Source of the DNA: Methylococcaceae bacterium
GTDB taxonomy: Bacteria > Pseudomonadota > Gammaproteobacteria > Methylococcales > Methylomonadaceae
Direction: 5' to 3'
Length of the DNA: 64,000 nt
Assembly: GCA_013140705.1 (NCBI GenBank)
Contig: JABFSH010000009.1
Span: 1-64,000, forward strand
The position numbers and the translations under genes were made by a program. This document shows positions 1-9,217 of the stretch, piece after piece. Positions within the stretch are counted from its first letter, which is position 1; every line of letters begins with the position of its first letter. The notes under the pieces were generated by a model that ran no database searches, had not been told where the DNA came from, and was given only the letters and a program-made list of their open reading frames with translations.

Positions 1-120
1 CTGATCGATGCCGAAAGTAATCTTAAGTCGGCTTTGGACGGTTTTAACAATAGTGGCCCGGATAACATCGGTGGGACAGTGCCCGAAGAAACATCGTTAT
101 CTCAACGGGGAGGCCATTAG
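1..120 (+). CDS. cusB: Efflux RND periplasmic adaptor CusB, C-terminal end (partial)
   Basis: Reading frame 1 is open from the window edge to a TAG at 118-120 and encodes 39 residues starting LIDAESNLKSAL. A leucine-isoleucine-aspartate-alanine/serine-glutamate segment of this kind is typical of the last strand of CusB-type membrane fusion proteins. The stop lies two bases before the cusA start, as expected for a cusBA operon. CusB links the inner-membrane pump to an outer-membrane channel in the periplasm. Only the tail is visible, so the family call rests on the short motif and on the neighbour. Confidence 0.75.
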   Translation: MIDAESNLKSALDGFNNSGPDNIGGTVPEETSLSQRGGH

Positions 121-122
121 CC

Positions 123-3100
123 ATGTTGAATTATGTGATTGCCTGGTCGCTGAGAAATGTATTTCTGGTTCTTTTAGCAACCGGGGCGATTATTTGCGGT
201 GGGATTTATGCATTAACAAAGATGCCTCTGGATGCTTTGCCCGATCTGTCCGATGCGCAGGTGATTGTTTACACCGAATATCCGGGTCAGGCGCCGCAAG
301 TTGTTGAGGATCAGGTCACTTATCCTTTAACGACGTCGATGCTGAGCGTGCCTCGTTCGAAAGTAGTTCGAGGTTTTTCCTTTTTTGGGGTTTCGTTTGT
401 CTATATCATTTTTGAAGATGGCACCGATATTTACTGGGCCCGATCGCGGGTTTTGGAATATCTCACTTCATTGAGTGGACGCCTGCCGCGTGGCGTTGCG
501 CCCCAATTGGGGCCGGATGCCACTGGCATCGGCTGGGTCTATCAGTATGCCTTATTGGCAAAAAATCATACGCTGGCAGAATTGCGTACGTTGCAAGACT
601 GGTTTGTGCGCTACCAATTGACCAAGGCTAAAGGCATCGCTGAAGTTGCCAGCATTGGCGGCTTTGTACAACAGTATCAAGTGACGGTAGATCCACACAA
701 ACTGCAGGCCTACGGTGTTTCACTGCGAACCTTGAGTGAAGCCATCCGCAATGGCAATCGCGATGTGGGCGGCCGCGTGATTGAGTTGGCTGAAACCGAG
801 TACATGGTGCGTGGGCAGGGATATCTTCGCGGCAAGTCAGATCTGGAGCGGCTGGTGTTGAAAGCCGTGAACGGTATTCCGGTGTTGGTGCGGGATGTGG
901 CGCGTGTAGAGTTGGTACCCGATGAACGGCGGGGTCTCACGGAATGGAATGGAGAAGGCGAGGCGGTTTCCGGCATCGCATTGGCTCGCTATGGCCAGAA
1001 TGCTTTGGAAGTGATCAGTAATGTCAAAGCGCGACTACAGGAAATTACGGCCGGTTTACCCAGTGGTGTGCGCGTACAAACAGTGTATGACCGATCCGAG
1101 TTGATTCATCGAGCTATCGATAATTTACGCCATACCTTGCTGGAGGAAAGTGCGGTGGTGGCCTTGGTCTGTGCGTTATTCCTGCTGCATCTACGCAGTG
1201 CCTTGGTTGCGATCATCATGCTGCCTGTGGGCGTGCTGATTGCATTTATCGTCATGCAGATGCTGGGCATGAATTCCAACATCATGAGTCTGGGCGGTAT
1301 TGCCATTGCCATTGGCGCAATGGTTGACGCGGCCATCGTAATGATTGAAAACGTCCATAAGCATCTGGAGCGCGATGCGGGCCGCTTATCGAGAGAGCAG
1401 TGTTTGCTCAATGCCTGCAGGGAAGTGGGGCCGCCACTGTTTTTCAGCTTGCTGATCATCACAGTTTCCTTTCTGCCGGTGTTTGCACTGGAGGCACAGG
1501 AAGGTCGCTTGTTTCAGCCCTTGGCCTTTACCAAAACCTTTGCAATGGCCGGTGCGGCGCTGTTGTCGGTGACGTTGGTGCCGGTCCTGATGTCACTGTT
1601 TGTGCGCGGCAAAATTTTGTCCGAGCATCGTAATCCCATCAATCAGGTTTTGATGTGGATGTATCGCCCTGTCATTGCCTGCGTGATGCAATACAAAAAA
1701 CTGACTCTTGTTTTTGCGATGCTGATACTTGCCGCGTCCTGGTTTCCGGTTACACAGCTGGGCGGGGAATTCATGCCGACGCTCAATGAAGGTACGTTGC
1801 TCTTTATGCCGCAAACATTGCCTGGGCTATCTGTGACCAAGGCCGCCGAATTGCTGCAGACTCAGGATCGCATTATCAAGCGCTTTCCCGAAGTCGAGTC
1901 AGTGTTCGGTAAAGCCGGGCGGGCGCTGACGGCTACGGATCCGGCACCGCTTGAAATGTCCGAAACGCTGGTCAATCTCAAGCCCGAATCGGCCTGGCGT
2001 CCTGGAATGACTGTCGATAAACTCATTGCAGCTTTGGATGAAGCGTTGCAAATTCCGGGTGTCAGCAACGCCTGGACGATGCCGATCAAAAACCGCATCG
2101 ATATGCTGGCGACGGGTATACGGACACCCATCGGAATAAAGCTGTTTGGCAAAGATCTGGCGGAAATGGAACGTTTGGCTCAACAGATCGAGCAGGCCGT
2201 CAAGACGGTTCCAGGCACGAGCAGTGCCTATGCCGAGCGAGTTACCGGCGGCTTTTATCTGAATATCACGCCTGATTTTGAAGCGCTGGCGCGCTATGGA
2301 CTGTTCATCGGCGATCTGCAGGATATTATCTCCACGGCTATCGGCGGTGAAACTGTGACCACCATGGTGGAAGGACGTGAGCGTTTTGCGGTGATTGTGC
2401 GTTATCCACGTGAATTACGTGACAATCCGGAAGCCATCGCTGCCCATGTGCTGGTTCCGGCTCCCGGTGGAGCCATGATCCCGCTGGGACAACTTGCACA
2501 ATTGAGTCTCAGTAAAGGACCACCGGCTATCCGTACTGAAAATGCCTTGTTATCTGTGTATATCTATGTCGATATGCGTGGACGAGATATCGAAGGTTTT
2601 GTGCAGGATGCCAAGGTGGTGGTTGAAAAAGCGGTTAAATTTCCGGCGGGATACTATATCACCTGGAGTGGGCAATTCGAATATATGGAACGGGCCAAAC
2701 AGCGTTTGCAAGTGGTTGTGCCGTTGACGATGGGAATTATCTTTGTATTGCTTTATCTTAATTTCCGGCGGTTGACCGAGACATTGATTGTTATGCTCTC
2801 CGTGCCGTTTGCGCTGGTTGGCGGCGCCTGGCTGTTATGGATTTTGGACTATAACGTGAGCGTGGCGGTGGGTGTCGGTTTTATTGCTTTGGCTGGCGTT
2901 GCCGCAGAAACGGGAGTCGTCATGCTGATCTATCTGGATCAGGCCTATCGGGAAAAACAGTTGCAATGTCTGGAAGAAGGTCGTCATTGCAGCGAAAAAG
3001 ATCTTTATGACGCGTTAATGACGGGCGCAGCCGAACGCCTGCGGCCCAAAATCATGACGGTAACGGCTATTATGGCCGGGCTTTTGCCCATTCTGTGGGG

Positions 3101-3248
3101 ATCCGGGACAGGTTCGGAAGTCATGCGTCGTATTGCTGCGCCGATGGTGGGCGGCATGGTGTCATCGACGCTTTTGACACTCATTGTGATTCCGGCGCTT
3201 TATGCCCTGTGCAAGCAATATTCGATAAAAAAATTAGACATAAATTAA
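123..3248 (+). CDS. cusA: CusA-type heavy-metal efflux RND transporter
   Basis: This is a full-length (1041 aa) inner-membrane RND pump that exports metal ions in exchange for protons. It has the RND plan: an N-terminal helix, a large periplasmic loop, helices near 340-540, a second loop and a C-terminal helix block. The TM4 proton-relay segment reads GAMVDAAIVMIEN, the form of the Cu(I)/Ag(I) subclass rather than the CzcA form DFGIIVDGAV. Periplasmic segments TATDPAPLEM and NRIDML match the regions that carry the methionine ligands of E. coli CusA, so monovalent copper or silver is the likely substrate. It follows cusB by two bases. No cusC or cusF is seen downstream, so any outer-membrane partner lies outside the window. 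Confidence 0.95.
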   Translation: MLNYVIAWSLRNVFLVLLATGAIICGGIYALTKMPLDALPDLSDAQVIVYTEYPGQAPQVVEDQVTYPLTTSMLSVPRSKVVRGFSFFGVSFVYIIFEDGTDIYWARSRVLEYLTSLSGRLPRGVAPQLGPDATGIGWVYQYALLAKNHTLAELRTLQDWFVRYQLTKAKGIAEVASIGGFVQQYQVTVDPHKLQAYGVSLRTLSEAIRNGNRDVGGRVIELAETEYMVRGQGYLRGKSDLERLVLKAVNGIPVLVRDVARVELVPDERRGLTEWNGEGEAVSGIALARYGQNALEVISNVKARLQEITAGLPSGVRVQTVYDRSELIHRAIDNLRHTLLEESAVVALVCALFLLHLRSALVAIIMLPVGVLIAFIVMQMLGMNSNIMSLGGIAIAIGAMVDAAIVMIENVHKHLERDAGRLSREQCLLNACREVGPPLFFSLLIITVSFLPVFALEAQEGRLFQPLAFTKTFAMAGAALLSVTLVPVLMSLFVRGKILSEHRNPINQVLMWMYRPVIACVMQYKKLTLVFAMLILAASWFPVTQLGGEFMPTLNEGTLLFMPQTLPGLSVTKAAELLQTQDRIIKRFPEVESVFGKAGRALTATDPAPLEMSETLVNLKPESAWRPGMTVDKLIAALDEALQIPGVSNAWTMPIKNRIDMLATGIRTPIGIKLFGKDLAEMERLAQQIEQAVKTVPGTSSAYAERVTGGFYLNITPDFEALARYGLFIGDLQDIISTAIGGETVTTMVEGRERFAVIVRYPRELRDNPEAIAAHVLVPAPGGAMIPLGQLAQLSLSKGPPAIRTENALLSVYIYVDMRGRDIEGFVQDAKVVVEKAVKFPAGYYITWSGQFEYMERAKQRLQVVVPLTMGIIFVLLYLNFRRLTETLIVMLSVPFALVGGAWLLWILDYNVSVAVGVGFIALAGVAAETGVVMLIYLDQAYREKQLQCLEEGRHCSEKDLYDALMTGAAERLRPKIMTVTAIMAGLLPILWGSGTGSEVMRRIAAPMVGGMVSSTLLTLIVIPALYALCKQYSIKKLDIN

Positions 3249-3302
3249 GACAAGGTTTGCAGACTTTGGTGCGGAGGAAGCTTTGTTGATTGATCTGTAA
3301 CG

Positions 3303-3854
3303 CTAATTTTGCGCCTTAAGGTATTCCAGTGTCATGAACAAGGCTGCGATTGACCGTGCCTCCGTGCATTCGCCCGTTGCCAGCAATTGATTGATCTGAC
3401 TTAATCTCCAGGGAATAATTTCGAGTTCTTCGGGTTCATCGCCACTTAGTTTTTCTTCATACAAGTCCTGAGCGATGATGATTTCCGTCATGTGCTCAAG
3501 ATAGGACGGTGCTATGGAGAAGGAACTCAGGTGATGCAGTTTTCTTGCACCATAACCGACTTCTTCCTTCAATTCGCGGTTTGCCGCTTCCAGAAACGAT
3601 TCGCCGGCATCGGTTTTGCCTTTGGGCAAGCCGACTTCATAGCGATGGACGCCGGCTGAATATTCTCTTACCAGTAACACGGTCTGTTCGTCCAGCATGG
3701 GAACTATAAGAACGGCGCCCCCCGGTTTTCCTCGGGCCAATCGTTCAAAATTACGCTTTTCGCCATTACTGAATTCAATGTCGATGGATTCAATCCGGAA
3801 CAGGCGGCTTTTGGCAATTGTTGTTTTGCTAAGGATGGTCGGTATGTCAGCCAT
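3303..3854 (-). CDS. nudE: ADP compounds hydrolase NudE (Nudix)
   Basis: A 183-aa cytoplasmic Nudix hydrolase. The Nudix box is intact: G-x5-E-x7-REL-x-EE-x-GY around residues 80-102 (KTDAGES then RELKEEVGY), preceded by the VGLPKG segment. NudE-type enzymes split ADP-ribose, Ap3A, NADH and related compounds into AMP plus a phosphorylated partner. The gene is divergent from the yrfG-like HAD gene 44 bp away, and the same nudE/yrfG pairing is found in enterobacteria, which supports the specific name over a generic Nudix call. Overall length is right for the family. Confidence 0.88.
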   Translation of the reverse strand: MADIPTILSKTTIAKSRLFRIESIDIEFSNGEKRNFERLARGKPGGAVLIVPMLDEQTVLLVREYSAGVHRYEVGLPKGKTDAGESFLEAANRELKEEVGYGARKLHHLSSFSIAPSYLEHMTEIIIAQDLYEEKLSGDEPEELEIIPWRLSQINQLLATGECTEARSIAALFMTLEYLKAQN

Positions 3855-3898
3855 TGTGCTATCTTATCGGGTCATTTCAATTACTATAACGTACTCTG

Positions 3899-4555
3899 AT
3901 GGTTGATTGGGAAAATATTAATACGGTTTTGCTGGACATGGATGGAACCTTGCTGGATTTAAATTTCGACAATCATTTCTGGAAGGAATTTGTTCCCCGT
4001 CGATTTGCAGAAAAAAACAATTTTTCCTTCGAACAGGCAAAACAGCAGTTGGAACCGCGTTTTAAACGTATGGAGGGTCAGCTGGAATGGTATTGTCTGG
4101 ATTACTGGAGTCGGGAGTTGGCGCTGGATATCGTCGGATTAAAGGCTGAAATATCAGGACTCATTGCTGTGTTGCCGCATGTATTGGATTTTCTCGAAAA
4201 GATCAAGCATTCGCCTAAAAGGGTGCTTCTGGTAACGAATGCACATCGTGACAGTCTGGGCTTAAAAATGGAAAAAACCTGTCTGCACTCATTTTTTGAC
4301 GAGATAATTAGTTCGCATGATTATGGGCTGCCTAAGGAAAACCCTGGATTTTGGCAGCGTTTACTGGAACAACATCCGTTCGATAAGCAAACCACGTTGT
4401 TGGTCGATGACAGTCTGGCAGTACTGAATTCGGCCAGGCAATTTGGTATTACACAGTTAATTTCTGTCAGTAAACCGGATACAAATATGCCCAAAAAACT
4501 GATTGCCGATTATCCTGCTATTGAGGACTTCCGGGAACTGATGACGGGACTTTAG
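3899..4555 (+). CDS. yrfG: GMP/IMP nucleotidase YrfG-like HAD hydrolase
   Basis: A 218-aa soluble HAD-superfamily phosphatase. Motif I is LLDMDGTLLDL with both catalytic aspartates (residues about 13 and 15); motif II is LLVTNAH; the motif III lysine lies in GLPKENPGFW; motif IV is LLVDDSLAVL. The helical cap lies between motifs I and II. E. coli YrfG dephosphorylates purine mononucleotides (GMP, IMP), and its location beside nudE fits a nucleotide-housekeeping pair. The 3' end overlaps the convergent rhlB gene by 38 bp on opposite strands. Substrate is inferred from homology and context. Confidence 0.85.
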   Translation: MVDWENINTVLLDMDGTLLDLNFDNHFWKEFVPRRFAEKNNFSFEQAKQQLEPRFKRMEGQLEWYCLDYWSRELALDIVGLKAEISGLIAVLPHVLDFLEKIKHSPKRVLLVTNAHRDSLGLKMEKTCLHSFFDEIISSHDYGLPKENPGFWQRLLEQHPFDKQTTLLVDDSLAVLNSARQFGITQLISVSKPDTNMPKKLIADYPAIEDFRELMTGL

Positions 4556-5879
4556 GTTTTCTGAATTTACTCTTGTCATGCATTCTATTTCTTTCGGGTC
4601 TTGTTTCCGGTTTATTGACCTCGGCCAATAAATCAGTGGTAATGGGCTGAACGGGAATCTTTTGGCCAATATAGTCTTCTATGTCCGGCATCGAATACGC
4701 ATATTCTTCGCAGATAAAGCTGATGGCCTGGCCACTGGCGCCAAAACGCGCGGTTCGACCGATTCTATGCACATAATCTTCGACATCCTGCGGTAAATCA
4801 TAGTTAATGACATGTGAGACATCTGGAATATGCAGGCCTCTGGCAGCAACATCGGTAGCAATCAACAGCTTGATTTTATTTTCCTGAAAATCATTCAATA
4901 AGCGTTGACGCTTTTCTTGCGGCACATCGCCGCTGAGTGCAGCGGTTTTATAGCCATTATGGTTGAGGGTGTGATCAAGTTGCTCGGCACAGCGTTTGGT
5001 ATTGACAAAAATAATGCTGCGTTGGGGCTGATGATGATTGAGTAATCCCAACAACAACGGCAGTTTTTGTGCGTTTGATGGACAAAATGCACTTTGTTGG
5101 ATGGCTTTGGAAGTGACTTCTTCGGTTTCGATGCGAATCAGTATCGGATTATTCATGTGTTCATAAGCCAGTTCAGTGACCTTGTAGGATAAGGTCGCTG
5201 AAAACAGCATGTTCAAACGTGTGTCCGGAGACGGCATTCGGCGCAATAAATAGCGGATGTCTTTAATGAAACCTAAATCGAACATGCGATCGGCTTCATC
5301 CATTACGGTGACCTGAACATGTGCGAGGGTAAAGGCATTTTGTCTATAAAAATCGATAATTCTGCCGGGCGTGCCGATGATGATGTCGACGTTGGATTTG
5401 ACTTGGTCCAATTGCTTTTGATAATCGGTGCCTCCATAAATCAGCGCGAACCTCAGATTAAGATGCTTGCCTAAAAGTAAAGCATCTTTATGAATTTGTA
5501 TGGCGAGTTCCCGCGTTGGCGCAAGAATAATGGCTCTCGGGTTTTGGTTGCCTTTGGGGGCAATAATCTTCTCTTTGATGGTTTTAGGGGGGCTTTCGAT
5601 ATCCTGTTCAAGATAATCCGCCCATGGATCCGGGTCATCTTCTTCCGAATAGTCGCCATCATTAAGCAGGTGCTGAAAAGTGGCCAATAAAAAAGCTGCT
5701 GTTTTGCCGGTTCCGGTTTGTGCCTGTCCGGCAATATCTTTGCCCCGAAGAGACAACGGCAAGGCTTTGTCCTGTATTGGGGTGCAATGGCTAAATCCGG
5801 CTTCTTTTAAGCCTCGCAGGATGGAATCAGACAGTTCGAGATTACTGAAACGCGTATGAGTGAGATGTGTATTATTCAT
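4518..5879 (-). CDS. rhlB: ATP-dependent RNA helicase RhlB
   Basis: A 453-aa DEAD-box RNA helicase. Visible motifs: a Q-motif region (HCTPIQDKALP), Walker A AQTGTGKT, PTRELA, GTPGR, DEAD as MDEADRMF, SAT, and C-terminal motifs DVAARG and HRIGRTAR. An acidic insert (about residues 75-95) follows motif I and a basic tail closes the protein. RhlB unwinds structured RNA for RNase E/PNPase in the degradosome. Placement divergent from trxA and rho is the conserved rhlB / trxA / rho arrangement, which supports RhlB over RhlE or SrmB. About 100 bp separate it from trxA, so divergent promoters are expected there. Confidence 0.92.
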   Translation of the reverse strand: MNNTHLTHTRFSNLELSDSILRGLKEAGFSHCTPIQDKALPLSLRGKDIAGQAQTGTGKTAAFLLATFQHLLNDGDYSEEDDPDPWADYLEQDIESPPKTIKEKIIAPKGNQNPRAIILAPTRELAIQIHKDALLLGKHLNLRFALIYGGTDYQKQLDQVKSNVDIIIGTPGRIIDFYRQNAFTLAHVQVTVMDEADRMFDLGFIKDIRYLLRRMPSPDTRLNMLFSATLSYKVTELAYEHMNNPILIRIETEEVTSKAIQQSAFCPSNAQKLPLLLGLLNHHQPQRSIIFVNTKRCAEQLDHTLNHNGYKTAALSGDVPQEKRQRLLNDFQENKIKLLIATDVAARGLHIPDVSHVINYDLPQDVEDYVHRIGRTARFGASGQAISFICEEYAYSMPDIEDYIGQKIPVQPITTDLLAEVNKPETRPERNRMHDKSKFRKPKVPSSVPGSPQ

Positions 5880-5978
5880 GGCGTATAGAATAACTTAAAA
5901 ATTAAAATCCGTTGAAATTGATTGACTACTAACGATATCCCTCCTATAGTTTTAGTTTTTAATTTTTGGAGATTTAAT

Positions 5979-6305
5979 GTGAGTGATACAGTCCTTCAAA
6001 TAAGCGATAGTGACTTTAACGAAAAGGTTCTTAAAGCTGACGGTCCGGTGTTGGTTGACTATTGGGCACCTTGGTGTGGTCCTTGCAAAATGATCTCTCC
6101 ATTGCTTGATGATGTTTCTAAAGAATATGCGGGTAAACTGACGGTAGTTAAACTCAACATAGACGATAATCCACAAACGCCACAGCACTACGGTGTTCGT
6201 GGTATACCCACGCTGATGATTTTTAAAGGTGGTGAAGTGGAAGGCACCAAGGTTGGTGCGATTACCAAATCCCAATTGGCAGATTTCATCAATACAAACA
6301 TTTAA
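5979..6305 (+). CDS. trxA: Thioredoxin TrxA
   Basis: Thioredoxin-1, a 108-aa cytoplasmic disulfide reductase recharged by thioredoxin reductase. The active site WAPWCGPCK and the cis-proline loop RGIPTLMIFK are both present. I place the start at the GTG at 5979 (VSDTVLQISD...) because it is preceded by a TGGAG ribosome-binding site at about 5967-5971 and gives the usual thioredoxin length. The frame stays open upstream to an ATG at 5922, but that would add 19 residues not typical of the family. It lies upstream of rho in the conserved order and has its own region between it and the divergent rhlB. Confidence 0.95.
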   Translation: MSDTVLQISDSDFNEKVLKADGPVLVDYWAPWCGPCKMISPLLDDVSKEYAGKLTVVKLNIDDNPQTPQHYGVRGIPTLMIFKGGEVEGTKVGAITKSQLADFINTNI

Positions 6306-6350
6306 AAGTCCATCACTGTTAAGTTACTTTCCTGCGTTTCCGAGTAAACC

Positions 6351-6379
6351 TGGACAGAGCCGTGTGATTAGGCTACACT
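6351..6379 (+). promoter_or_regulatory. Predicted sigma-70 promoter for rho
   Basis: TGGACA at 6351-6356 (5 of 6 to the -35 consensus) and TACACT at 6374-6379 (4 of 6 to the -10) are separated by exactly 17 bp, upstream of rho. Transcription would start near 6386 and give a leader of about 120 nt. A rho promoter with a long leader is normal because Rho autoregulates by terminating in its own leader. Pattern match only. Confidence 0.5.
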
Positions 6380-6383
6380 ACAT

Positions 6384-6406
6384 GAGCGCGACAATCATGC
6401 GCGCTC
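6384..6406 (+). other. Hairpin at the 5' end of the predicted rho leader
   Basis: GAGCGCG (6384-6390) pairs perfectly with CGCGCTC (6400-6406) around a 9-nt loop. It lies at the predicted transcript start of rho and is not followed by a U-tract, so it is more likely a leader stem than a terminator. It could stabilise the 5' end or take part in Rho autoregulation; that is inference. Confidence 0.35.
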
Positions 6407-6505
6407 AATATATCGTCCGATAAACTATACCCCTGAATTCTAAATCCTATCCGGCTAGTACGGTTATATTGCCGTATCTACATTTCTGCGAGTCGCCTTT
6501 TTCCT

Positions 6506-7762
6506 ATGAATCTTACCGAGTTAAAACTAAAACAAATAAGCGAAGTTATTGATATTGCTGAATCTCTTGGCCTCGAAAATGTGGCGCGATCGCGCAAACA
6601 GGATTTGATTTTTGCCATCCTTAAAAAGCAGGCTAAAGCAGGTGATGACATTTATGGCGATGGTGTTCTGGAAATATTACAGGACGGTTTTGGCTTTTTA
6701 CGTACGCCGGGTTGCTCCTATCTGGCAGGTCCGGATGACATTTATGTGTCTCCAAGTCAAATTAGGCGTTTTGCATTAAAAACCGGCGACACTATCAGCG
6801 GAAAAATCAGGCCCCCAAAAGATAACGAACGTTATTTTGCCATGCTCAAGGTTGAGCAGATTAACTTTGAACCTCCCGAAAATACAAAAAATAAAATCAC
6901 TTTCTCCAACCTGACGCCTCTTTTTGCCAAACAACGATTTGTTCTCGAGCAGGGTAATGGCACCAGTGAAGATTTGACGGGTCGCATAATCGATCTGATT
7001 GCACCCATAGGTAAAGGCCAGAGGGGCTTGATCGTATCACCACCCAAGGCTGGAAAGACCATGATTTTGCAAAGCCTTGCCCAAGCGGTTGCTGAAAAAA
7101 ATCCTGAATGTTACCTGATTGTTTTGCTCATCGACGAACGTCCTGAGGAAGTCACGGAAATGGAACGTTGCGTGCGTGGCGAGGTGATCTCCAGTACCTT
7201 TGATGAGCCGGCAACCCGCCATGTTCAGGTTGCTGAGATGGTTATCGAAAAAGCCCGTCGTTTGGTTGAACATAAACATGATGTAGTTATTTTGTTAGAC
7301 TCCATTACCCGATTGGCAAGAGCCTATAACACCGTGGTGCCGTCTTCAGGCAAAATTTTGACGGGTGGTGTTGATGCGAATGCGCTCGAGAAGCCCAAAC
7401 GTTTCTTTGGTGCCGCGCGAAACATCGAGGAAGGTGGAAGTCTCACCATTATTGCGACCGCCCTGGTCGATACCGGTTCGCGAATGGATGAGGTGATCTA
7501 CGAAGAATTCAAGGGTACCGGTAATATGGAACTGCATCTTGATCGTAAAATCGCCGAAAAACGAATATATCCGGCCATCAACATCAATCGCTCAGGTACA
7601 CGCAGAGAAGAATATCTGATTGATCCTGAGACTCTGCAAAAAACCTGGATTTTACGCAAAATTTTGCAGCCCATGGATGAAACGGCAGCTTCAGAATTCC
7701 TGATAGGCAAACTCAAAGACTTCAAAACGAATGCTGAATTTTTTGATTCCATGAAGCGGTAA
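6506..7762 (+). CDS. rho: Transcription termination factor Rho
   Basis: Rho, the hexameric RNA-dependent ATPase that terminates transcripts (418 aa, the usual proteobacterial size). The N-terminal helical domain is followed by the cold-shock-like RNA-binding domain (DGFGFLRTP near residue 70) and the ATPase core with Walker A PPKAGKT (about residue 178), Walker [17 protein letters not shown] and the Q/R-loop region ([14 protein letters not shown]). The start [10 protein letters not shown] matches the conserved Rho N-terminus. It follows trxA after a 200-bp leader that holds a predicted promoter and hairpin. Confidence 0.97.
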   Translation: MNLTELKLKQISEVIDIAESLGLENVARSRKQDLIFAILKKQAKAGDDIYGDGVLEILQDGFGFLRTPGCSYLAGPDDIYVSPSQIRRFALKTGDTISGKIRPPKDNERYFAMLKVEQINFEPPENTKNKITFSNLTPLFAKQRFVLEQGNGTSEDLTGRIIDLIAPIGKGQRGLIVSPPKAGKTMILQSLAQAVAEKNPECYLIVLLIDERPEEVTEMERCVRGEVISSTFDEPATRHVQVAEMVIEKARRLVEHKHDVVILLDSITRLARAYNTVVPSSGKILTGGVDANALEKPKRFFGAARNIEEGGSLTIIATALVDTGSRMDEVIYEEFKGTGNMELHLDRKIAEKRIYPAININRSGTRREEYLIDPETLQKTWILRKILQPMDETAASEFLIGKLKDFKTNAEFFDSMKR

Positions 7763-7774
7763 CGCTTTAGAGAG

Positions 7775-7905
7775 CCACTAAAAATGGCACTTCGACAAGC
7801 TTGGTACTCACAGGACATCATTGCGATCCGGATTCAGCCGCTTAGCTGTTCGTGTTGGGCCCGTCCTGTGGGCATCGAAGGGCAGAAGAGGAGAATTTTT
7901 GAAGG
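7775..7905. repeat. Degenerate family-B interspersed repeat
   Basis: The first 27 bases (7775-7801) match the left end of the copy at 59155 at about 24 of 27 positions, including the block CACTTCGACAAGCT. AATTTTTGAAGG at 7894-7905 resembles the opposite end. The interior has diverged. It lies in the 288-bp gap between rho and uppP. The rest of that gap (7906-8050) shows no gene, terminator or riboswitch I can name. Confidence 0.4.
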
Positions 7906-8050
7906 CCTCCCTGAGGAGTCTGTTTTATTCGGTAAGTCGGACCAAGTTGGTACCCGTCCCCCTTCACAATGATGCAGAACCCTGCAGGCGGTTTTCCTGG
8001 GTAGCCGGCATTAAAGTTTTATTCATTCAAATGATGGCGCTATCTCCGTT

Positions 8051-8878
8051 ATGACAGATTATATTTTATTATTTCATGCGTTTATTCTCGGCATTGTAGA
8101 GGGCTTGACCGAGTTTCTTCCGGTTTCATCCACTGGTCATTTGATTCTGGTTGGACAGTTACTCGGTTTTAACGATGACAAAGGCAAGGTGTTTGAAATT
8201 GCCATACAGTTTGCAGCTATTCTGGCGGTGGTTTGGGAATATCGTGCACGCCTTGGCCATGCCCTGGTGAGCATGACGTCAGAGCCGGCCTCGCAACGAT
8301 TGGCAATTAATCTGATTGTTTCGTTTTTACCGGCTGCAATACTGGGGTTTTTGTTCCTCAAGCAGATCAAGGCCTACTTATTCAATCCTTTTGTTGTGGC
8401 TGCAGCGTTTATTATTGGCGGTTTACTGATTTTATGGGTCGAGCGTCGCCAACATGAGGTGCGCGCCGAGTCCATTGATGATATGACTTGGCAGGACGCA
8501 TTGAAGGTCGGTTTTGCCCAGGCATTGGCGATGATACCAGGCACTTCGCGTTCAGGCGCCACCATTATTGGCGGGCTATTTTTTGGTCTTTCTCGCCGTG
8601 CGGCAACCGAATTTTCATTTTTCCTCGCTATCCCGACCATGTTCGTTGCAACATTGTATGATGTTTACAAGCATCGTGATCTGTTCAGTGCTGCAGACCT
8701 CGGTCTATTTGTAGTTGGCGGCACCGTATCGTTTATAAGTGCATTCATTGCTGTTCGTGGTTTGATACGGTTTATCAGTCGACACGATTTCACGGTGTTT
8801 GCCTGGTATCGGATTATTTTTGGCTTGTTAGTGCTGGCTTCAGCTGAAATGGGCTGGGTTGACTGGGGCAACCACTAG
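8051..8878 (+). CDS. uppP: Undecaprenyl-diphosphatase UppP (BacA)
   Basis: A 275-aa polytopic inner-membrane enzyme that dephosphorylates undecaprenyl pyrophosphate to recycle the lipid carrier of peptidoglycan and other envelope polymers. Both signature segments are present: [17 protein letters not shown] near residues 18-34 with the catalytic glutamate, and [13 protein letters not shown] near residue 163. About eight hydrophobic helices are visible. Length fits BacA. It stands alone between rho and the convergent yggX. Confidence 0.96.
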   Translation: MTDYILLFHAFILGIVEGLTEFLPVSSTGHLILVGQLLGFNDDKGKVFEIAIQFAAILAVVWEYRARLGHALVSMTSEPASQRLAINLIVSFLPAAILGFLFLKQIKAYLFNPFVVAAAFIIGGLLILWVERRQHEVRAESIDDMTWQDALKVGFAQALAMIPGTSRSGATIIGGLFFGLSRRAATEFSFFLAIPTMFVATLYDVYKHRDLFSAADLGLFVVGGTVSFISAFIAVRGLIRFISRHDFTVFAWYRIIFGLLVLASAEMGWVDWGNH

Positions 8879-8931
8879 TCTAAGGTTTCTCGGGAAGTTT
8901 TTTTAGACAATAGACTTTTTAAAGCGAGTTA

Positions 8932-9204
8932 TCAGGATTTTGGAGGCACATAACCGGATGGCATCTCGTTATTGCCTTCAAACAAAAACTTACTCCTTTC
9001 TTCTGCCAGAAAGGCTCTTGATTTAGGATCATAGCTGGCTAATTTATATTCATTGATAAGCATGGTTTGTTTGGCAAGCCATTGTTGCCAAGCCTGCTTG
9101 GATACTTTTTCAAATATTTCCTGACCTTTGGGGCCGGGAAATGGCGGTTCATCAAAGCCTTCAGACTCGATACCCAATTTTACGCATTTAACCATTCTGG
9201 TCAC
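8932..9204 (-). CDS. yggX: Fe(2+)-trafficking protein YggX
   Basis: A 90-aa cytoplasmic protein of the YggX family, linked to iron handling and protection of Fe-S clusters from oxidation. It has the family features: an N-terminal MxRxxxC, a GPKGQEIFE segment, and the core W-x2-W-x3-QTMLINE, ending LFEGNNE...GY. The GTG start at 9204 is chosen because GAGGA lies 7 nt upstream and the translation MTRMVKC aligns with known YggX N-termini. It starts 13 bp after mutY; mutY-yggX is a classic operon, and MutY is itself an Fe-S enzyme. Confidence 0.93.
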   Translation of the reverse strand: MTRMVKCVKLGIESEGFDEPPFPGPKGQEIFEKVSKQAWQQWLAKQTMLINEYKLASYDPKSRAFLAEERSKFLFEGNNEMPSGYVPPKS

Positions 9205-9217
9205 GATAGTTTCCTCT

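Noticed and set aside
7860-7990. Possible riboswitch upstream of uppP
   Set aside because: No conserved aptamer core I can name, and uppP is not a usual riboswitch target.
7784-8054. Short frames of 62 and 77 aa before uppP
   Set aside because: They lie in a degenerate repeat, lack ribosome sites and run into uppP.
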